Source of the DNA: Deltaproteobacteria bacterium
GTDB taxonomy: Bacteria; Myxococcota_A; Polyangia; GCA-2747355
Reading direction: 5' to 3'
Assembly: GCA_020633415.1 (NCBI GenBank)
Contig: JACKDQ010000011.1
Span: 62,001-126,000 of the forward strand
DNA length: 64,000 nucleotides
Part shown: positions 8,215 to 16,492 of the stretch, one piece after another
Position numbering within the stretch: position 1 is the stretch's first letter
Layout of the letters: every line of letters starts with the position of its first letter
The notes under the pieces: generated by a model
The model's input: only the letters and a program-made list of their open reading frames with translations
The model's database searches: none
What the model was told of the DNA's origin: nothing
Position numbers and translations under genes: made by a program

Positions 8215-9918
8215 TTGCAGATGCAGCTTGGGCCGTATCGCGTGATACGCCGGCTCGCCATCGGCGGGATGTCTGAGATCTTTTTGGCGCTTGACGCCGA
8301 CGAGCGTGCGGTAGCGATCAAGCTACTGCGACCAGACCGCCGCCAAGACCCGCAATCGGTCGAGCTCTTCGAAGACGAAGCGCGCCTCGGGCAGCGCATC
8401 GTCCACCCCCACATCGTCCACGTCCACGACAGCGGATGCATCGCTGGTACCCATTATCTGGCGATGGAATACGTCGACGGTCTAACCCTTGCCGCGCTGC
8501 TGCAAGCCGGACCGCTGAGCGCACTAGAGGCTGCGCACGTCGCCAGCGATTTGCTCGATGCCTTGTCATATCTGCACCAGCTGACCGACAGCGCCGGCGA
8601 GTCGCTGCACCTGGTCCACCGCGACGTCAAGCCGGCGAACGTGCTGATCACCCGCGATGGATCGGTCAAGCTGGCCGACTTGGGCATCGCCAAACATCGC
8701 CTGCGGCAGAACCGCACGCGCACGGGGCTGATCCGCGGCACCGTGCAATATCTAGCGCCGGAGCAGGTGACCGGATCAACCGTTGATCAGCGCACCGACC
8801 TCTATGCCGTCGGTTTGCTGCTCTACGAGCTGCTCAGCGGCATTCCCTACATCGACGCCGACGACGAGGTCAGCCTGTTGCGTCGCGCCGAAGATCCGCA
8901 GTGGCGCAGCTTGCGTGAGGTCAACAACGACGTACCGGTCGAATTAGAGGCGGTGGTCGAGCGGGCGCTTAGCCGCTTTGCCGAAATGCGCTTCCCGTCG
9001 GCGACAACCTTTCGTCGCGCGCTGCAGTCTGCGGCGCTTGCCGATGCCGCTGATCGGCAGACTGCCGCAGCGCGGCTACGCCAGCGCATCGCCGCGCTGC
9101 CCGAGCTGTCCGAGATGCAGGCGATCGCCCAGCCAAACGCCGACTTCGACGCAGCGCTACCGACGCGCTCGCCACCTCGACGACGAGCGGCTGCGCTGCT
9201 CGCGCTATCGCTAGTCGTGATCGGCTTGACCAGCACATTGTGGTTCGGCTCGACCGATCAGCCAGCACAGCGGCGAGCTGGCCCAGACGCTCTGCCGACC
9301 ACTGTCGTGGCAACGCGCGCAGACGCCGCAACGCGCCGTGACCACGATGCGGCTTTGGTCGACGCTGCGCAGCGACCCGCCGTCTCGTCCGCGCCTGACG
9401 GATCGCCCGCACTGCGCACTGCGACAACTCGGCGCCGCGGCGTGGCTAGGCGCCCCACGACCGCCGCAGGATGGCGCAGCGATGGCGGCATGGCGCGCGT
9501 CGCGGTGCCTCTGTCGAGACCAGCGGCAACAGATCTCAACGCTCAGCGGAAACTGCAGGATCGCTGGACAGCGTTTCGCCAAAGCCTCAAGCAGCGCGGC
9601 TTGCGCCCAGCCGATCTGAGTGCCCAGGATCGCACGGCGATCGCTCAGCTGGCGACGATCGACCGCCGCTCCGCCTATGACGTCGCTCGCACCGCCGCCG
9701 AACTCGAGCGCATCGAACGCCGGGTCGCGGCAATACGTATCGACCGCCGCTTCATTGAGCGCAAACTGCAACGCGTCCACGCCTTGCTCAAGCTACGCGG
9801 TGCCGCCGACCGATTCTCCCAGCAAACGGCAGCGGCGCTCCAATCATTCATGGATGGTCGCTACGACAGCGCCAATGGCCAACTCAACATCATTCTTGAG
9901 CGAATCCAGCGCCCGTAG
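8215..9918 (+). CDS. Eukaryote-like Ser/Thr protein kinase with transmembrane segment
   Basis: 567 residues. The Hanks-type kinase domain spans about 6-275: glycine loop around IGGMSEIF, catalytic Lys in VAIK (36), catalytic loop HRDVKPANVL (135-144), a DLG metal motif (155-157) in place of DFG, and APE (181-183). A single membrane helix follows at about 324-345, with a C-terminal, presumably periplasmic, helical region. GGGGAG (8203-8208) is 6 nt before TTG 8215 and 12 nt before ATG 8221; I favour TTG but the two differ by only two codons. Co-orientation with the FHA activator suggests that its output includes that regulator. Confidence 0.92.
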   Translation: MQMQLGPYRVIRRLAIGGMSEIFLALDADERAVAIKLLRPDRRQDPQSVELFEDEARLGQRIVHPHIVHVHDSGCIAGTHYLAMEYVDGLTLAALLQAGPLSALEAAHVASDLLDALSYLHQLTDSAGESLHLVHRDVKPANVLITRDGSVKLADLGIAKHRLRQNRTRTGLIRGTVQYLAPEQVTGSTVDQRTDLYAVGLLLYELLSGIPYIDADDEVSLLRRAEDPQWRSLREVNNDVPVELEAVVERALSRFAEMRFPSATTFRRALQSAALADAADRQTAAARLRQRIAALPELSEMQAIAQPNADFDAALPTRSPPRRRAAALLALSLVVIGLTSTLWFGSTDQPAQRRAGPDALPTTVVATRADAATRRDHDAALVDAAQRPAVSSAPDGSPALRTATTRRRGVARRPTTAAGWRSDGGMARVAVPLSRPAATDLNAQRKLQDRWTAFRQSLKQRGLRPADLSAQDRTAIAQLATIDRRSAYDVARTAAELERIERRVAAIRIDRRFIERKLQRVHALLKLRGAADRFSQQTAAALQSFMDGRYDSANGQLNIILERIQRP

Positions 9919-9927
9919 CTGGCGGCA

Positions 9928-10518
9928 CTAGCGCGGCTGGACGGTAAAGTCCGGCGTATCGCCCGGTCTTGTGAACACGATCGCACTGACAACGCCTGCG
10001 CTGACCACCGCCCCAACCGTCGCCCAGACCCACCAACGCTGATACCAAGCGCGACGCCGCTCGACCGTCAGCGGTGCGATGCTTTGACAGATCCGGCGCG
10101 CGGCGGCCTGCAGCTGAGCAACCGTCGGACGCTTGAGCAGCTCTTGCCAAGCCCCTTGGCGTGCGCCTTGGCGTGTCTCGAAGACTTCGACACGCAGCAA
10201 TACCGTATCGCCCAAACCACCCGCGTGCAGTCTAACCAGCCGATCGGCAGCGAGAGCGTGACCGAGGCGCATCAAGCAAGCGCCGTCGTCAGCTGTGCAA
10301 GGCTCCGTCGCTGACGCCGTAAGAAGCCTTACCGTACGGCGCTTGGCTAGCTGCTCGGTGATCGCGCGGGCAAAGCTGCTGGCGACTTGGTCGCCGACAT
10401 TGACCGCTTCGATCGGCAAGATCGCGTAGCTTGTCGGCACATTGGGCCGCGCCGCGACGGCGGGCGATCGAACAAACAACAGCGCGGTCAGCGCGAAGGC
10501 CAGTCGACAGGTCACCAT
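9928..10518 (-). CDS. Exported protein with CsgG/TolB-like N-terminal domain and C-terminal membrane helix
   Basis: 196 residues from ATG 10518, which gives the signal peptide MVTCRLAFALTALLF. The frame is open for another 28 codons upstream, with no better Shine-Dalgarno. The segment SYAILPIEAVNVGDQVASSF resembles the start of CsgG/TolB-N-type domains that sense or assemble at the envelope, and a Cys pair (CTADDGAC) follows. A membrane helix (WWVWATVGAVVSAGVVSA) and a short tail end the protein. Function is unknown. It converges on the kinase gene, with 9 bp between the two stops. Confidence 0.65.
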   Translation of the reverse strand: MVTCRLAFALTALLFVRSPAVAARPNVPTSYAILPIEAVNVGDQVASSFARAITEQLAKRRTVRLLTASATEPCTADDGACLMRLGHALAADRLVRLHAGGLGDTVLLRVEVFETRQGARQGAWQELLKRPTVAQLQAAARRICQSIAPLTVERRRAWYQRWWVWATVGAVVSAGVVSAIVFTRPGDTPDFTVQPR

Positions 10519-10521
10519 TTT

Positions 10522-10531
10522 GTGGTACCAC
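10522..10531. promoter_or_regulatory. Palindromic operator candidate between divergent genes
   Basis: GTGGTACCAC is a perfect 10-bp palindrome 3 nt upstream of the CsgG/TolB-like gene and about 32 nt upstream of msrB, inside their 45-bp shared intergenic region. A short perfect palindrome could occur by chance. Confidence 0.25.
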
Positions 10532-10563
10532 GAAAAGACGAAACGACCCAAGCGGAGGCCGCG

Positions 10564-10983
10564 ATGAGCGACGATCGAAAGCTGCCAGAAACCGATGAGC
10601 AATGGCTCGAACGGCTAGGCCCAGCGCGTTTTCAAGTGCTGCGAAAGAAGGGCACCGAGCGCGCGTTTTCGGGCGAGCTGTATCACCACCACGCCGAGGG
10701 CACCTATCTTTGCGCCGGCTGCGAGTATCCGTTGTTTCAGTCGCAGGACAAATACGACTCGGGCAGCGGCTGGCCCAGCTTCAGCCGCCCGCTCTCCGTT
10801 GGTGCCGTCGCCGAACAGCGCGACGACAGCCATGGAATGATTCGCAGCGAAGTGCTATGCGCACACTGCGGCGGACATCTCGGACATGTATTCGATGATG
10901 GGCCAGCGCCAAGCGGCACCCGTTACTGCATCAACTCATTGGCGCTGACCTTTCGCGACCGCGACGACGACAACGCAGGCTAG
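10564..10983 (+). CDS. msrB: Peptide-methionine (R)-S-oxide reductase
   Basis: 139-residue cytoplasmic MsrB, which reduces methionine-R-sulfoxide in proteins using thioredoxin. Zinc ligands are the pairs C50-x2-C53 (CAGC) and C99-x2-C102 (CAHC), and the catalytic Cys122 is in RYCIN. GSGWPSF (67-73) is the family substrate-binding motif. Length and motif order are normal. ATG 10564 follows GGAGGCCGCG; a longer frame upstream is antisense to the neighbouring gene. No msrA is visible nearby. Confidence 0.96.
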   Translation: MSDDRKLPETDEQWLERLGPARFQVLRKKGTERAFSGELYHHHAEGTYLCAGCEYPLFQSQDKYDSGSGWPSFSRPLSVGAVAEQRDDSHGMIRSEVLCAHCGGHLGHVFDDGPAPSGTRYCINSLALTFRDRDDDNAG

Positions 10984-11044
10984 TCAATAACCCACCAGGA
11001 GCACAGCGCTTTTACCAAGATGGCGAGGTTCGCCCGGCCTGATC

Positions 11045-11050
11045 TATACT
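11045..11050 (+). promoter_or_regulatory. Candidate -10 element
   Basis: TATACT, a 5/6 match to TATAAT, lies 27 nt before ATG 11078. No good -35 is seen at the normal distance. Confidence 0.35.
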
Positions 11051-11077
11051 CGAGGCTCAGATTCAGGGAGATCGACC

Positions 11078-12574
11078 ATGTTTGCCCGCCTGCCCGCCGC
11101 CTTTGCCCTTACCGTAGTCGGCTCCGCGCTGTTTGCGATCGGATTGCCGAGCTGCAGTTCAACGTCTAGCGTGCCAAGCGGTTGTCCGGCAACCTGCCCA
11201 ACGGGCCAGGTCTGCAGCGCGGCGACCGGCTACAAGTGCTTGCCGACCAGCGGTTGCACGGCCTCGAGTTGCCACTCCACCGAGTTCTGCGATGCCACGG
11301 CCTCGGAGTGTGTCTGCCGTACCGGCCGAAACGACTGTGATGGGGACCCAACCAACGGCTGTGAAGCGTTTGGCGATTGCCCGAAAAAGTGCCCAGCGAG
11401 CTGTGGGCCCAACACGATCTGTCCGGGCGGGTACTGCCGCTGCAAGGACGAAACCTACCAAAACTGCAACGGCAGCGACTATAGCGCGGGCTGCGTCAAG
11501 GCTCAGGCCTGCGACGGGACGATCGCTGTGCCGTCAACGTGCGACGAGGCGGTCACCAACTCCTGCAAGTCGGAGCGCTATGCTTGCGATGCCGGTGCCT
11601 GCATCGCCTGCACGCCGGGCACGCGCAACTGCGACGGCACGACCTGCAAGACCTGCGCGAGCAACACCTGCGACACGACCAACAAGACCTGCGACAACAC
11701 AGCCACGCCGTGCGACCCCACCGATCCGAAAGCCTGCGCCAACGAGAGCGCCCCGACGGCGGTCTACTGCGACGCGGCGACCAAAACCTGCGAGTCTTGT
11801 GGCGCCAAGAAGAACTGCGATGGTCTGGGCGGCAGCGATGCCGACCAAGGCTGCGAATGTACGAGCCCGAGCTGCGCTGGCGCCAAGTGCGGCGAAACGC
11901 CCTGCAAGACGGGCGACAAGTGCGGCGACCCCTCGCTTTACTGCGATACGACGACCAAGACCTGCAAACGCTGTGAAGACCTGAGCGCCGGCACGCTAAA
12001 CTGCACCGACGCGCCGGACAAGTGCGACTGCGGCGCTGGTGGCACCTGCAACAACGGCAAGTGCGAGACCAACGTGCCGCCCTGTAGCCCGACCGACACA
12101 AAGGCTTGTCTCGGCCTAACCTTGCTCTACTGCGACAGCACGAGCAAGGCCTGCGAAAGTTGCCCGTTTCTCAGCGCGGACTGCAACCGGCTCGGCAGCG
12201 ATGGCTGCGAGTGCGCGGGTTCCTGCAATGGCACGGGCTGCAATCCCTGGCCATGCACGACGCTCGGCGGCTGCAACTCCGAGTCGCAAACCTGCGTGAA
12301 TGGAAAATGTCAGCCGTGCGCGCTCGGCAAACTCAACTGCGACAACAACCTGACCTGCGAATGCGGCGTGGGCAGCGGTAACGGCGATATCTGCGATGGC
12401 ACAAAATGCGTCGACTCACCCTGTCGCACGGCGACCGGCATCAAGGACACGGAGTACTGCGTCTGGACCGCGACGACGCTGAAGACCAATCCCTGCCCGA
12501 CGGGTTTTCTCAACTGTAACAAGACCGGGGCCGAAATATCGATCTGCGAGTATAAGGGCACGGTCTGCCCCTAG
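11078..12574 (+). CDS. Cysteine-repeat lipoprotein or secreted protein
   Basis: 498 residues. ATG 11078 follows CAGGGAGATCGACC and encodes a signal peptide (MFARLPAAFALTVVGSALFA) ending near GLPSC, a plausible lipobox. The mature protein is built of tandem Cys-rich units of roughly 60-70 residues. Recurrent cores are VYCDAATKTCESC, LYCDTTTKTCKRC and LYCDSTSKACESC, each followed by an NC...CEC segment. No catalytic signature is present; an extracellular adhesive or structural role is inference. Its TAG shares the tetranucleotide CTAG (12571-12574) with the stop of the convergent dehydratase gene. Confidence 0.8.
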   Translation: MFARLPAAFALTVVGSALFAIGLPSCSSTSSVPSGCPATCPTGQVCSAATGYKCLPTSGCTASSCHSTEFCDATASECVCRTGRNDCDGDPTNGCEAFGDCPKKCPASCGPNTICPGGYCRCKDETYQNCNGSDYSAGCVKAQACDGTIAVPSTCDEAVTNSCKSERYACDAGACIACTPGTRNCDGTTCKTCASNTCDTTNKTCDNTATPCDPTDPKACANESAPTAVYCDAATKTCESCGAKKNCDGLGGSDADQGCECTSPSCAGAKCGETPCKTGDKCGDPSLYCDTTTKTCKRCEDLSAGTLNCTDAPDKCDCGAGGTCNNGKCETNVPPCSPTDTKACLGLTLLYCDSTSKACESCPFLSADCNRLGSDGCECAGSCNGTGCNPWPCTTLGGCNSESQTCVNGKCQPCALGKLNCDNNLTCECGVGSGNGDICDGTKCVDSPCRTATGIKDTEYCVWTATTLKTNPCPTGFLNCNKTGAEISICEYKGTVCP

Positions 12575-13497
12575 CAGGACAGGCTAAACTGTTCGGCCCA
12601 GCGCGCAAGCAGCGCGCGTGAGACGCCCGCCCCCCCACAAACCACGACAGCGACGCGCTGTGCTTGACCGAGCACAGCGTGGTCGTCGTAGACCAACGAC
12701 AGCGCCGCACCACAGGCCGGCTCGACGAGCACGCCGTGGTCGTCGGCAAAACGCAGGCAAGCCGCGACCGCCGCTGCATCGCTGACTTGGGCCAGCCGCG
12801 TGGGCTGCCGCTGCACGACATCGAGCGCGCCTTGACAGACGCGACGCGCGCCCAGCGTGGTGGCGACGCTATCGATGCGCGCGATGCTCACCGGTCGGCC
12901 GGCACTGACCGCTGCGGCGAGCGAGGCCGCTCCGCAGGTCTCGACGGCAACCAGTTCGACGCCGCGCCAATTGCCGGCGCGCAACCCGGCGGCGACGCCA
13001 CACAGCAGACCGCCGCCACCGACGGCGACGAGCACCAGCTCCGGCTGGGGGATCTGGTCGATCGACTCTTCGACGAGCGTGGCGTGTCCCTGCCAAATCG
13101 CGGGGTGATCAAACGGCGGGATGTAGGCGACCTCGGCGGACTCGGCGCGCTGACGGGCGTGCTGATCGCTTTGATCCCAAGCGCTACCGGCGACCACCAC
13201 CTCGGCCCCCATCGCGACGATCTTCTCGCGCATCAACGGCGACGTGGTCTCGGGCACGTAGATCGTCGCTGCGAGCCCAAGCTCGCGCGCAGCGTAGGCG
13301 ACGGCCAACCCAGCGTTACCGCCGGACGAGGCGACGAACCGACGCTTGCCCAGCGCGGCTTGCTGCTCGCAGAGCCTGCCGATGCCGCGGATCTTGAACG
13401 ATCCACTCGGTTGACAATGCTCAAGTTTGAGCCAGACCTCGCGCGACTGCGAAAGCGGTGCAGAGCGCCATGCCGGCGTCGCAGTATGAAGCGGCAT
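12571..13497 (-). CDS. L-serine/threonine ammonia-lyase (PLP-dependent, SDS-like)
   Basis: 308 residues, fold-type II PLP enzyme. The Schiff-base lysine is Lys35 in PSGSFKIRG; SSGGNAGLAVAYAAR and the phosphate-binding loop VGGGGLLCGV are clear. These segments, plus YIPPFDHPAIWQGHA and LVEPACGAAL, match the animal/fungal serine dehydratase (SDS) subfamily much better than bacterial IlvA. There is no C-terminal ACT regulatory domain. The likely reaction is L-serine to pyruvate and ammonia. Its ATG directly abuts the TAG of the upstream Ppx gene, so translational coupling is likely. Confidence 0.9.
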   Translation of the reverse strand: MPLHTATPAWRSAPLSQSREVWLKLEHCQPSGSFKIRGIGRLCEQQAALGKRRFVASSGGNAGLAVAYAARELGLAATIYVPETTSPLMREKIVAMGAEVVVAGSAWDQSDQHARQRAESAEVAYIPPFDHPAIWQGHATLVEESIDQIPQPELVLVAVGGGGLLCGVAAGLRAGNWRGVELVAVETCGAASLAAAVSAGRPVSIARIDSVATTLGARRVCQGALDVVQRQPTRLAQVSDAAAVAACLRFADDHGVLVEPACGAALSLVYDDHAVLGQAQRVAVVVCGGAGVSRALLARWAEQFSLSC

Positions 13498-15066
13498 CTA
13501 TTCTTGCTCGCTCGAATCGCTCGAATCGCTCGAGGCGCTGAGCGAAGGCGCGAGCGGACCGAAGCTCAAGCTGACATCCAATTCGGCGAGCCGTGTTGCT
13601 TCTTGTTGAAGGTCCGCCAACGAAAGCGGGTGGGTTTCGAGCCAGCGCTCGGGAAAACTGAGCTCGAGCCGCTCGGGCGTAGCCTTGACGGTAAACGGCA
13701 GCGGGTCGGCGCTCGTGCGGCTACGCGAAAACACCACCGCTAAGCGCAGCAACACGCAGAGGGCACGCGCCAGCGATTGCGAAGCTTCGGGCAACGCGCG
13801 AAAGACACTGCGCGGAATTTTTCGGCGGTGGGTACGAATGATCGCCGCCAAAAACTGTTGGTCTTCGCGCGAAAACCCGGGCAAATCTGCGTTGGCGATC
13901 AGATAGGCGCCATGTTTGTGGTAGCCACCGTAGCTGATCATCAGCCCGATTTCGTGCAGGCGCGCCGACCAGCTGAGCATCTGGTGGGCATAGGACGCGT
14001 CGAGCTGCCAGACGTCGCGCACGTCAGCGAGCAACCGCAACGCGACCGCCTCGACGCGCTCAGCCTGAGTACGATCGACCGCGAAGCGATCCATCAGCTT
14101 ATCGATCGCTTGTTCGCGAACGTCGGCGTCGCTGATACGACCCAACAAGTCATACAACAGCCCCTCGCGCAGTGCACCGCTCGAGACCTGCATCTTGTCG
14201 ATCGAAAAGCTGTCGAAGATCGCGGCGAGGATCGCGACGCCGCCAGCGATCACATCGCGCCGCTCACCGTCGAGGCCTTCGATGCGCAGATCGTCGACAT
14301 GCCCTGCCGCAAGCATCACGTCGATTAGGCGCTGCAGCCCTTGGCGGTCGATACCGGTTTCGCTCCAGCCATTGACGCTGAGGATCTGGGCGACCGACTT
14401 GATCGTCCCCGACGCGCCGACGCAGCGACTCCAGCCGAGCTGACGATAGCGGGTGACGATGCTCTGCAACTCGAGCTGCGCCGCCAATCGCGCGGCTCGC
14501 AGGCGTTTTTTGGTGATCTTTCCCGATGAGAAGAACGACTGGGAAAAGCTCACGCAACCCATGAACAAGCTATCGGTGACCAACGGTGTCGACCCTTCGC
14601 CGACCACACACTCGGTACTTCCGCCACCGATATCGACGACTAGCCGCCGCTCGGCCTGCTGGGCCAGCGTGCTAGTCACGCCGAGATAGATCAAGCGCGC
14701 CTCTTCTCGCCCACGAATGACCTCGACGGCATGCCCGACGGCGCGCGTCGCCGCGGCGATAAACGCCGGCGCATTGCGCGCCTTGCGCAAGGTGTTGGTG
14801 CCGACGATGCGCACACAGCGTGCCGGCAGATCGCGAATGCGCTCACCAAACAGACGCAGACACTCGACGGCACGCTGCTGCGTCTGCTCGTCGATGGCAC
14901 CTGCTGCATCGAGACCCGCGGCAAGACGAATTGGATCGCGCAGGCGATCGACCACGTGCAATCGTCCATCAACGACCCGCGCGATCACCATGTGGAAGCT
15001 GTTGGACCCTAGATCGACTGCCGCCAGGCTCGGCGAACCAAACTGGCCATTGCCATCGGAAACCAC
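13498..15066 (-). CDS. Ppx/GppA family exopolyphosphatase / guanosine pentaphosphatase
   Basis: About 522 residues. The actin-like ASKHA fold is shown by AAVDLGSNSFHMVIA near the N-terminus and VDIGGGSTE in the second phosphate loop. A C-terminal HD-like region follows (SWSARLHEIGLMISYGGYHKH), as in long Ppx/GppA proteins. The family hydrolyses inorganic polyphosphate or pppGpp. I chose GTG 15066, with GGGA upstream; GTG 15087 and TTG 15090 are alternatives in the same frame. The C-terminus ends in a short acidic repeat (SSDSSDSSEQE) encoded by a 9-bp DNA repeat. The stop abuts the next gene's ATG (TAGATG). Confidence 0.9.
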   Translation of the reverse strand: MVSDGNGQFGSPSLAAVDLGSNSFHMVIARVVDGRLHVVDRLRDPIRLAAGLDAAGAIDEQTQQRAVECLRLFGERIRDLPARCVRIVGTNTLRKARNAPAFIAAATRAVGHAVEVIRGREEARLIYLGVTSTLAQQAERRLVVDIGGGSTECVVGEGSTPLVTDSLFMGCVSFSQSFFSSGKITKKRLRAARLAAQLELQSIVTRYRQLGWSRCVGASGTIKSVAQILSVNGWSETGIDRQGLQRLIDVMLAAGHVDDLRIEGLDGERRDVIAGGVAILAAIFDSFSIDKMQVSSGALREGLLYDLLGRISDADVREQAIDKLMDRFAVDRTQAERVEAVALRLLADVRDVWQLDASYAHQMLSWSARLHEIGLMISYGGYHKHGAYLIANADLPGFSREDQQFLAAIIRTHRRKIPRSVFRALPEASQSLARALCVLLRLAVVFSRSRTSADPLPFTVKATPERLELSFPERWLETHPLSLADLQQEATRLAELDVSLSFGPLAPSLSASSDSSDSSEQE

Positions 15067-15153
15067 GTCGCATTTTCCCGGCAGCACCAACGCGGCTGCT
15101 CTGCACCAATTAGCGCAAGCGCCTGTGGGCTTGTCAACGGTCGGCGAGCAGCG

Positions 15154-15432
15154 TCAACGGCGCGAGCGAAACTCGACGAGCACGGGGTCGGCGTCGCAGC
15201 CTGGATGTGACTCGCTACCGGGGCGTGATTCAGTATCCTCGACGGCGCCGATCAGCTCGCGCAAGATTTCCAGTCGCTGGCTGCTGTAGGGGCTCGCGCG
15301 AACCAGCGCTTCAACAAGCTCACGCTGAGTACCGCAGAGTTTGCCCTCGGCTAGCGCCACTAACTCTTCATCGGTGGGCTCAAAAACCTGGGGCACCGGT
15401 ATTGGGCGCCGCGCGAAGATCCGTTTTGCCAT
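15154..15432 (-). CDS. Small conserved-looking protein, anti-sigma-like N-terminal motif
   Basis: 92 residues from ATG 15432 (MAKRIFARRPIPVP); no strong Shine-Dalgarno. The segment PTDEELVALAEGKL followed by helices resembles the cytoplasmic N-terminus of some anti-sigma factors, but there is no zinc-finger His/Cys set and no membrane helix, so that role is not supported. Sits upstream of the Ppx gene on the same strand and might be co-transcribed with it. Confidence 0.55.
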   Translation of the reverse strand: MAKRIFARRPIPVPQVFEPTDEELVALAEGKLCGTQRELVEALVRASPYSSQRLEILRELIGAVEDTESRPGSESHPGCDADPVLVEFRSRR

Positions 15433-15594
15433 CAGGCCGGTGTCGAGCACGAACCGTACCAGGACCGCTCAGCGACTCGCCGACTAAAGGCTCGTATTTA
15501 TGGGTTCATTCGGCCGCGACCATTGCCGCAGAGCGTCAATCAGGCCGGATATCAAAGGGGTGTCTGACAATCGGCCAATGCTATCGCAGGCGCG

Positions 15595-16344
15595 CTAGCG
15601 AGCGGCCTTCTTCTTGGTGGCCTTCTTCTTAGTGGCCTTCTTCTTGGTGGCCTTCTTCTTGGTGGCCTTCTTCTTGGTGGCCTTCTTCTTGGTGGCCTTC
15701 TTCGCGGTGGCCTTCTTCTTGGTGGCCTTCTTCGCGGTGGCCTTCTTCTTAGTGGCCTTCTTCGCGGTGGCCTTCTTCTTAGTGGCCTTCTTCGCGGTGG
15801 CCTTCTTCTTGGTGGCCTTCTTCTTAGTGGCCTTCTTCTTAGTGGCCTTCTTCTTGGTGACCTTCTTCGCGGTGGCCTTCTTCGCCGGCGCCCCTCCGCC
15901 AGAGAGCGCTCCGAGCACTTGGTCGACGTGGCCCTTGACGCGCACAGGCGACCAAATCGCTTCGATCTGGCCCGTCGGGCCGATCAAGAAGGTTGAACGA
16001 ATCGTCCCCTTCACCGTGCGCCCGTACATGTTCTTGTCGCCATAAGCACCGTATCGCCGAGCGACGGCGTTACCCGGATCGGTCAGCAAGTCGAAAGGCA
16101 GCTGGTGCTTGTCGCGGAACTTGTCGTGGGAACCGAGTGAATCAGCGGAGACGCCAAGCACCACCGCGTCGAGCGCAACATGAGCGTCGCGGAAATCGCA
16201 GGCCTCTTGGGTGCAGCCCGGCGTGCTATCACGCGGGTAGAAATAGAGCACGACCCGCCTCCCCTTGAGGCTCTCCAGGTTGACGCGCAGACCGCTCGTC
16301 GAGGCCAGATCGAAATCAGGCGCTGTCTCACCCACTCGCAGCAT
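15595..16344 (-). CDS. bcp: Thioredoxin-dependent thiol peroxidase (Bcp/PrxQ) with histone-H1-like lysine-rich tail
   Basis: 249 residues. Residues 1-150 form a complete Bcp/PrxQ peroxiredoxin, with peroxidatic Cys44 in DSTPGCTQEAC and resolving Cys49 five residues on, as in E. coli Bcp; it reduces peroxides using thioredoxin. Residues 154-249 are a tail of about 19 pentapeptide-like units of the KKKAT/AKKAT type, strongly basic and similar to the C-terminal tail of histone H1 and bacterial H1-like proteins. ATG 16344 follows GGGAGGAACCTG; the longer upstream frame is not needed. The tail may tether the enzyme to DNA (inference). Confidence 0.93.
   Translation of the reverse strand: MLRVGETAPDFDLASTSGLRVNLESLKGRRVVLYFYPRDSTPGCTQEACDFRDAHVALDAVVLGVSADSLGSHDKFRDKHQLPFDLLTDPGNAVARRYGAYGDKNMYGRTVKGTIRSTFLIGPTGQIEAIWSPVRVKGHVDQVLGALSGGGAPAKKATAKKVTKKKATKKKATKKKATKKKATAKKATKKKATAKKATKKKATAKKATKKKATAKKATKKKATKKKATKKKATKKKATKKKATKKKAAR
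15599..15890 (-). repeat. Coding tandem repeat of a 15-bp unit
   Basis: About 19 imperfect copies of GGTGGCCTTCTTCTT (plus-strand reading), with a variant in which the last triplet is GCG or TTA, encode the lysine-rich tail of the peroxiredoxin. Such a tract is prone to slippage in copy number; each unit is in frame, so length changes would not break the protein. Confidence 0.95.
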
Positions 16345-16492
16345 CAGGTTCCTCCCAAGCTCCGCCTTCTTGGTACCACTTCTAAGTACCACAAGCCCTG
16401 CCGCGGCAAAAGCCCGCGATGGTTCGAGGCGAATCATAGCCCATAGCCCAAGTCGCTTGACAGGACGATCAGAGCAACATCAAGGTGCGCAG

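Noticed and set aside
12664..13743. 359-codon frame on the plus strand
   Set aside because: Antisense across the serine dehydratase and Ppx genes, with Arg/Asp-rich composition and no recognisable domain.
15599..15890. Regular 15-bp repeats suggesting a CRISPR-like array
   Set aside because: Units are contiguous without spacers and in frame, encoding the Lys-rich tail of the peroxiredoxin.
16457..16462. TTGACA as a -35 box for tamA
   Set aside because: No -10-like hexamer at a suitable distance before the GTG start.
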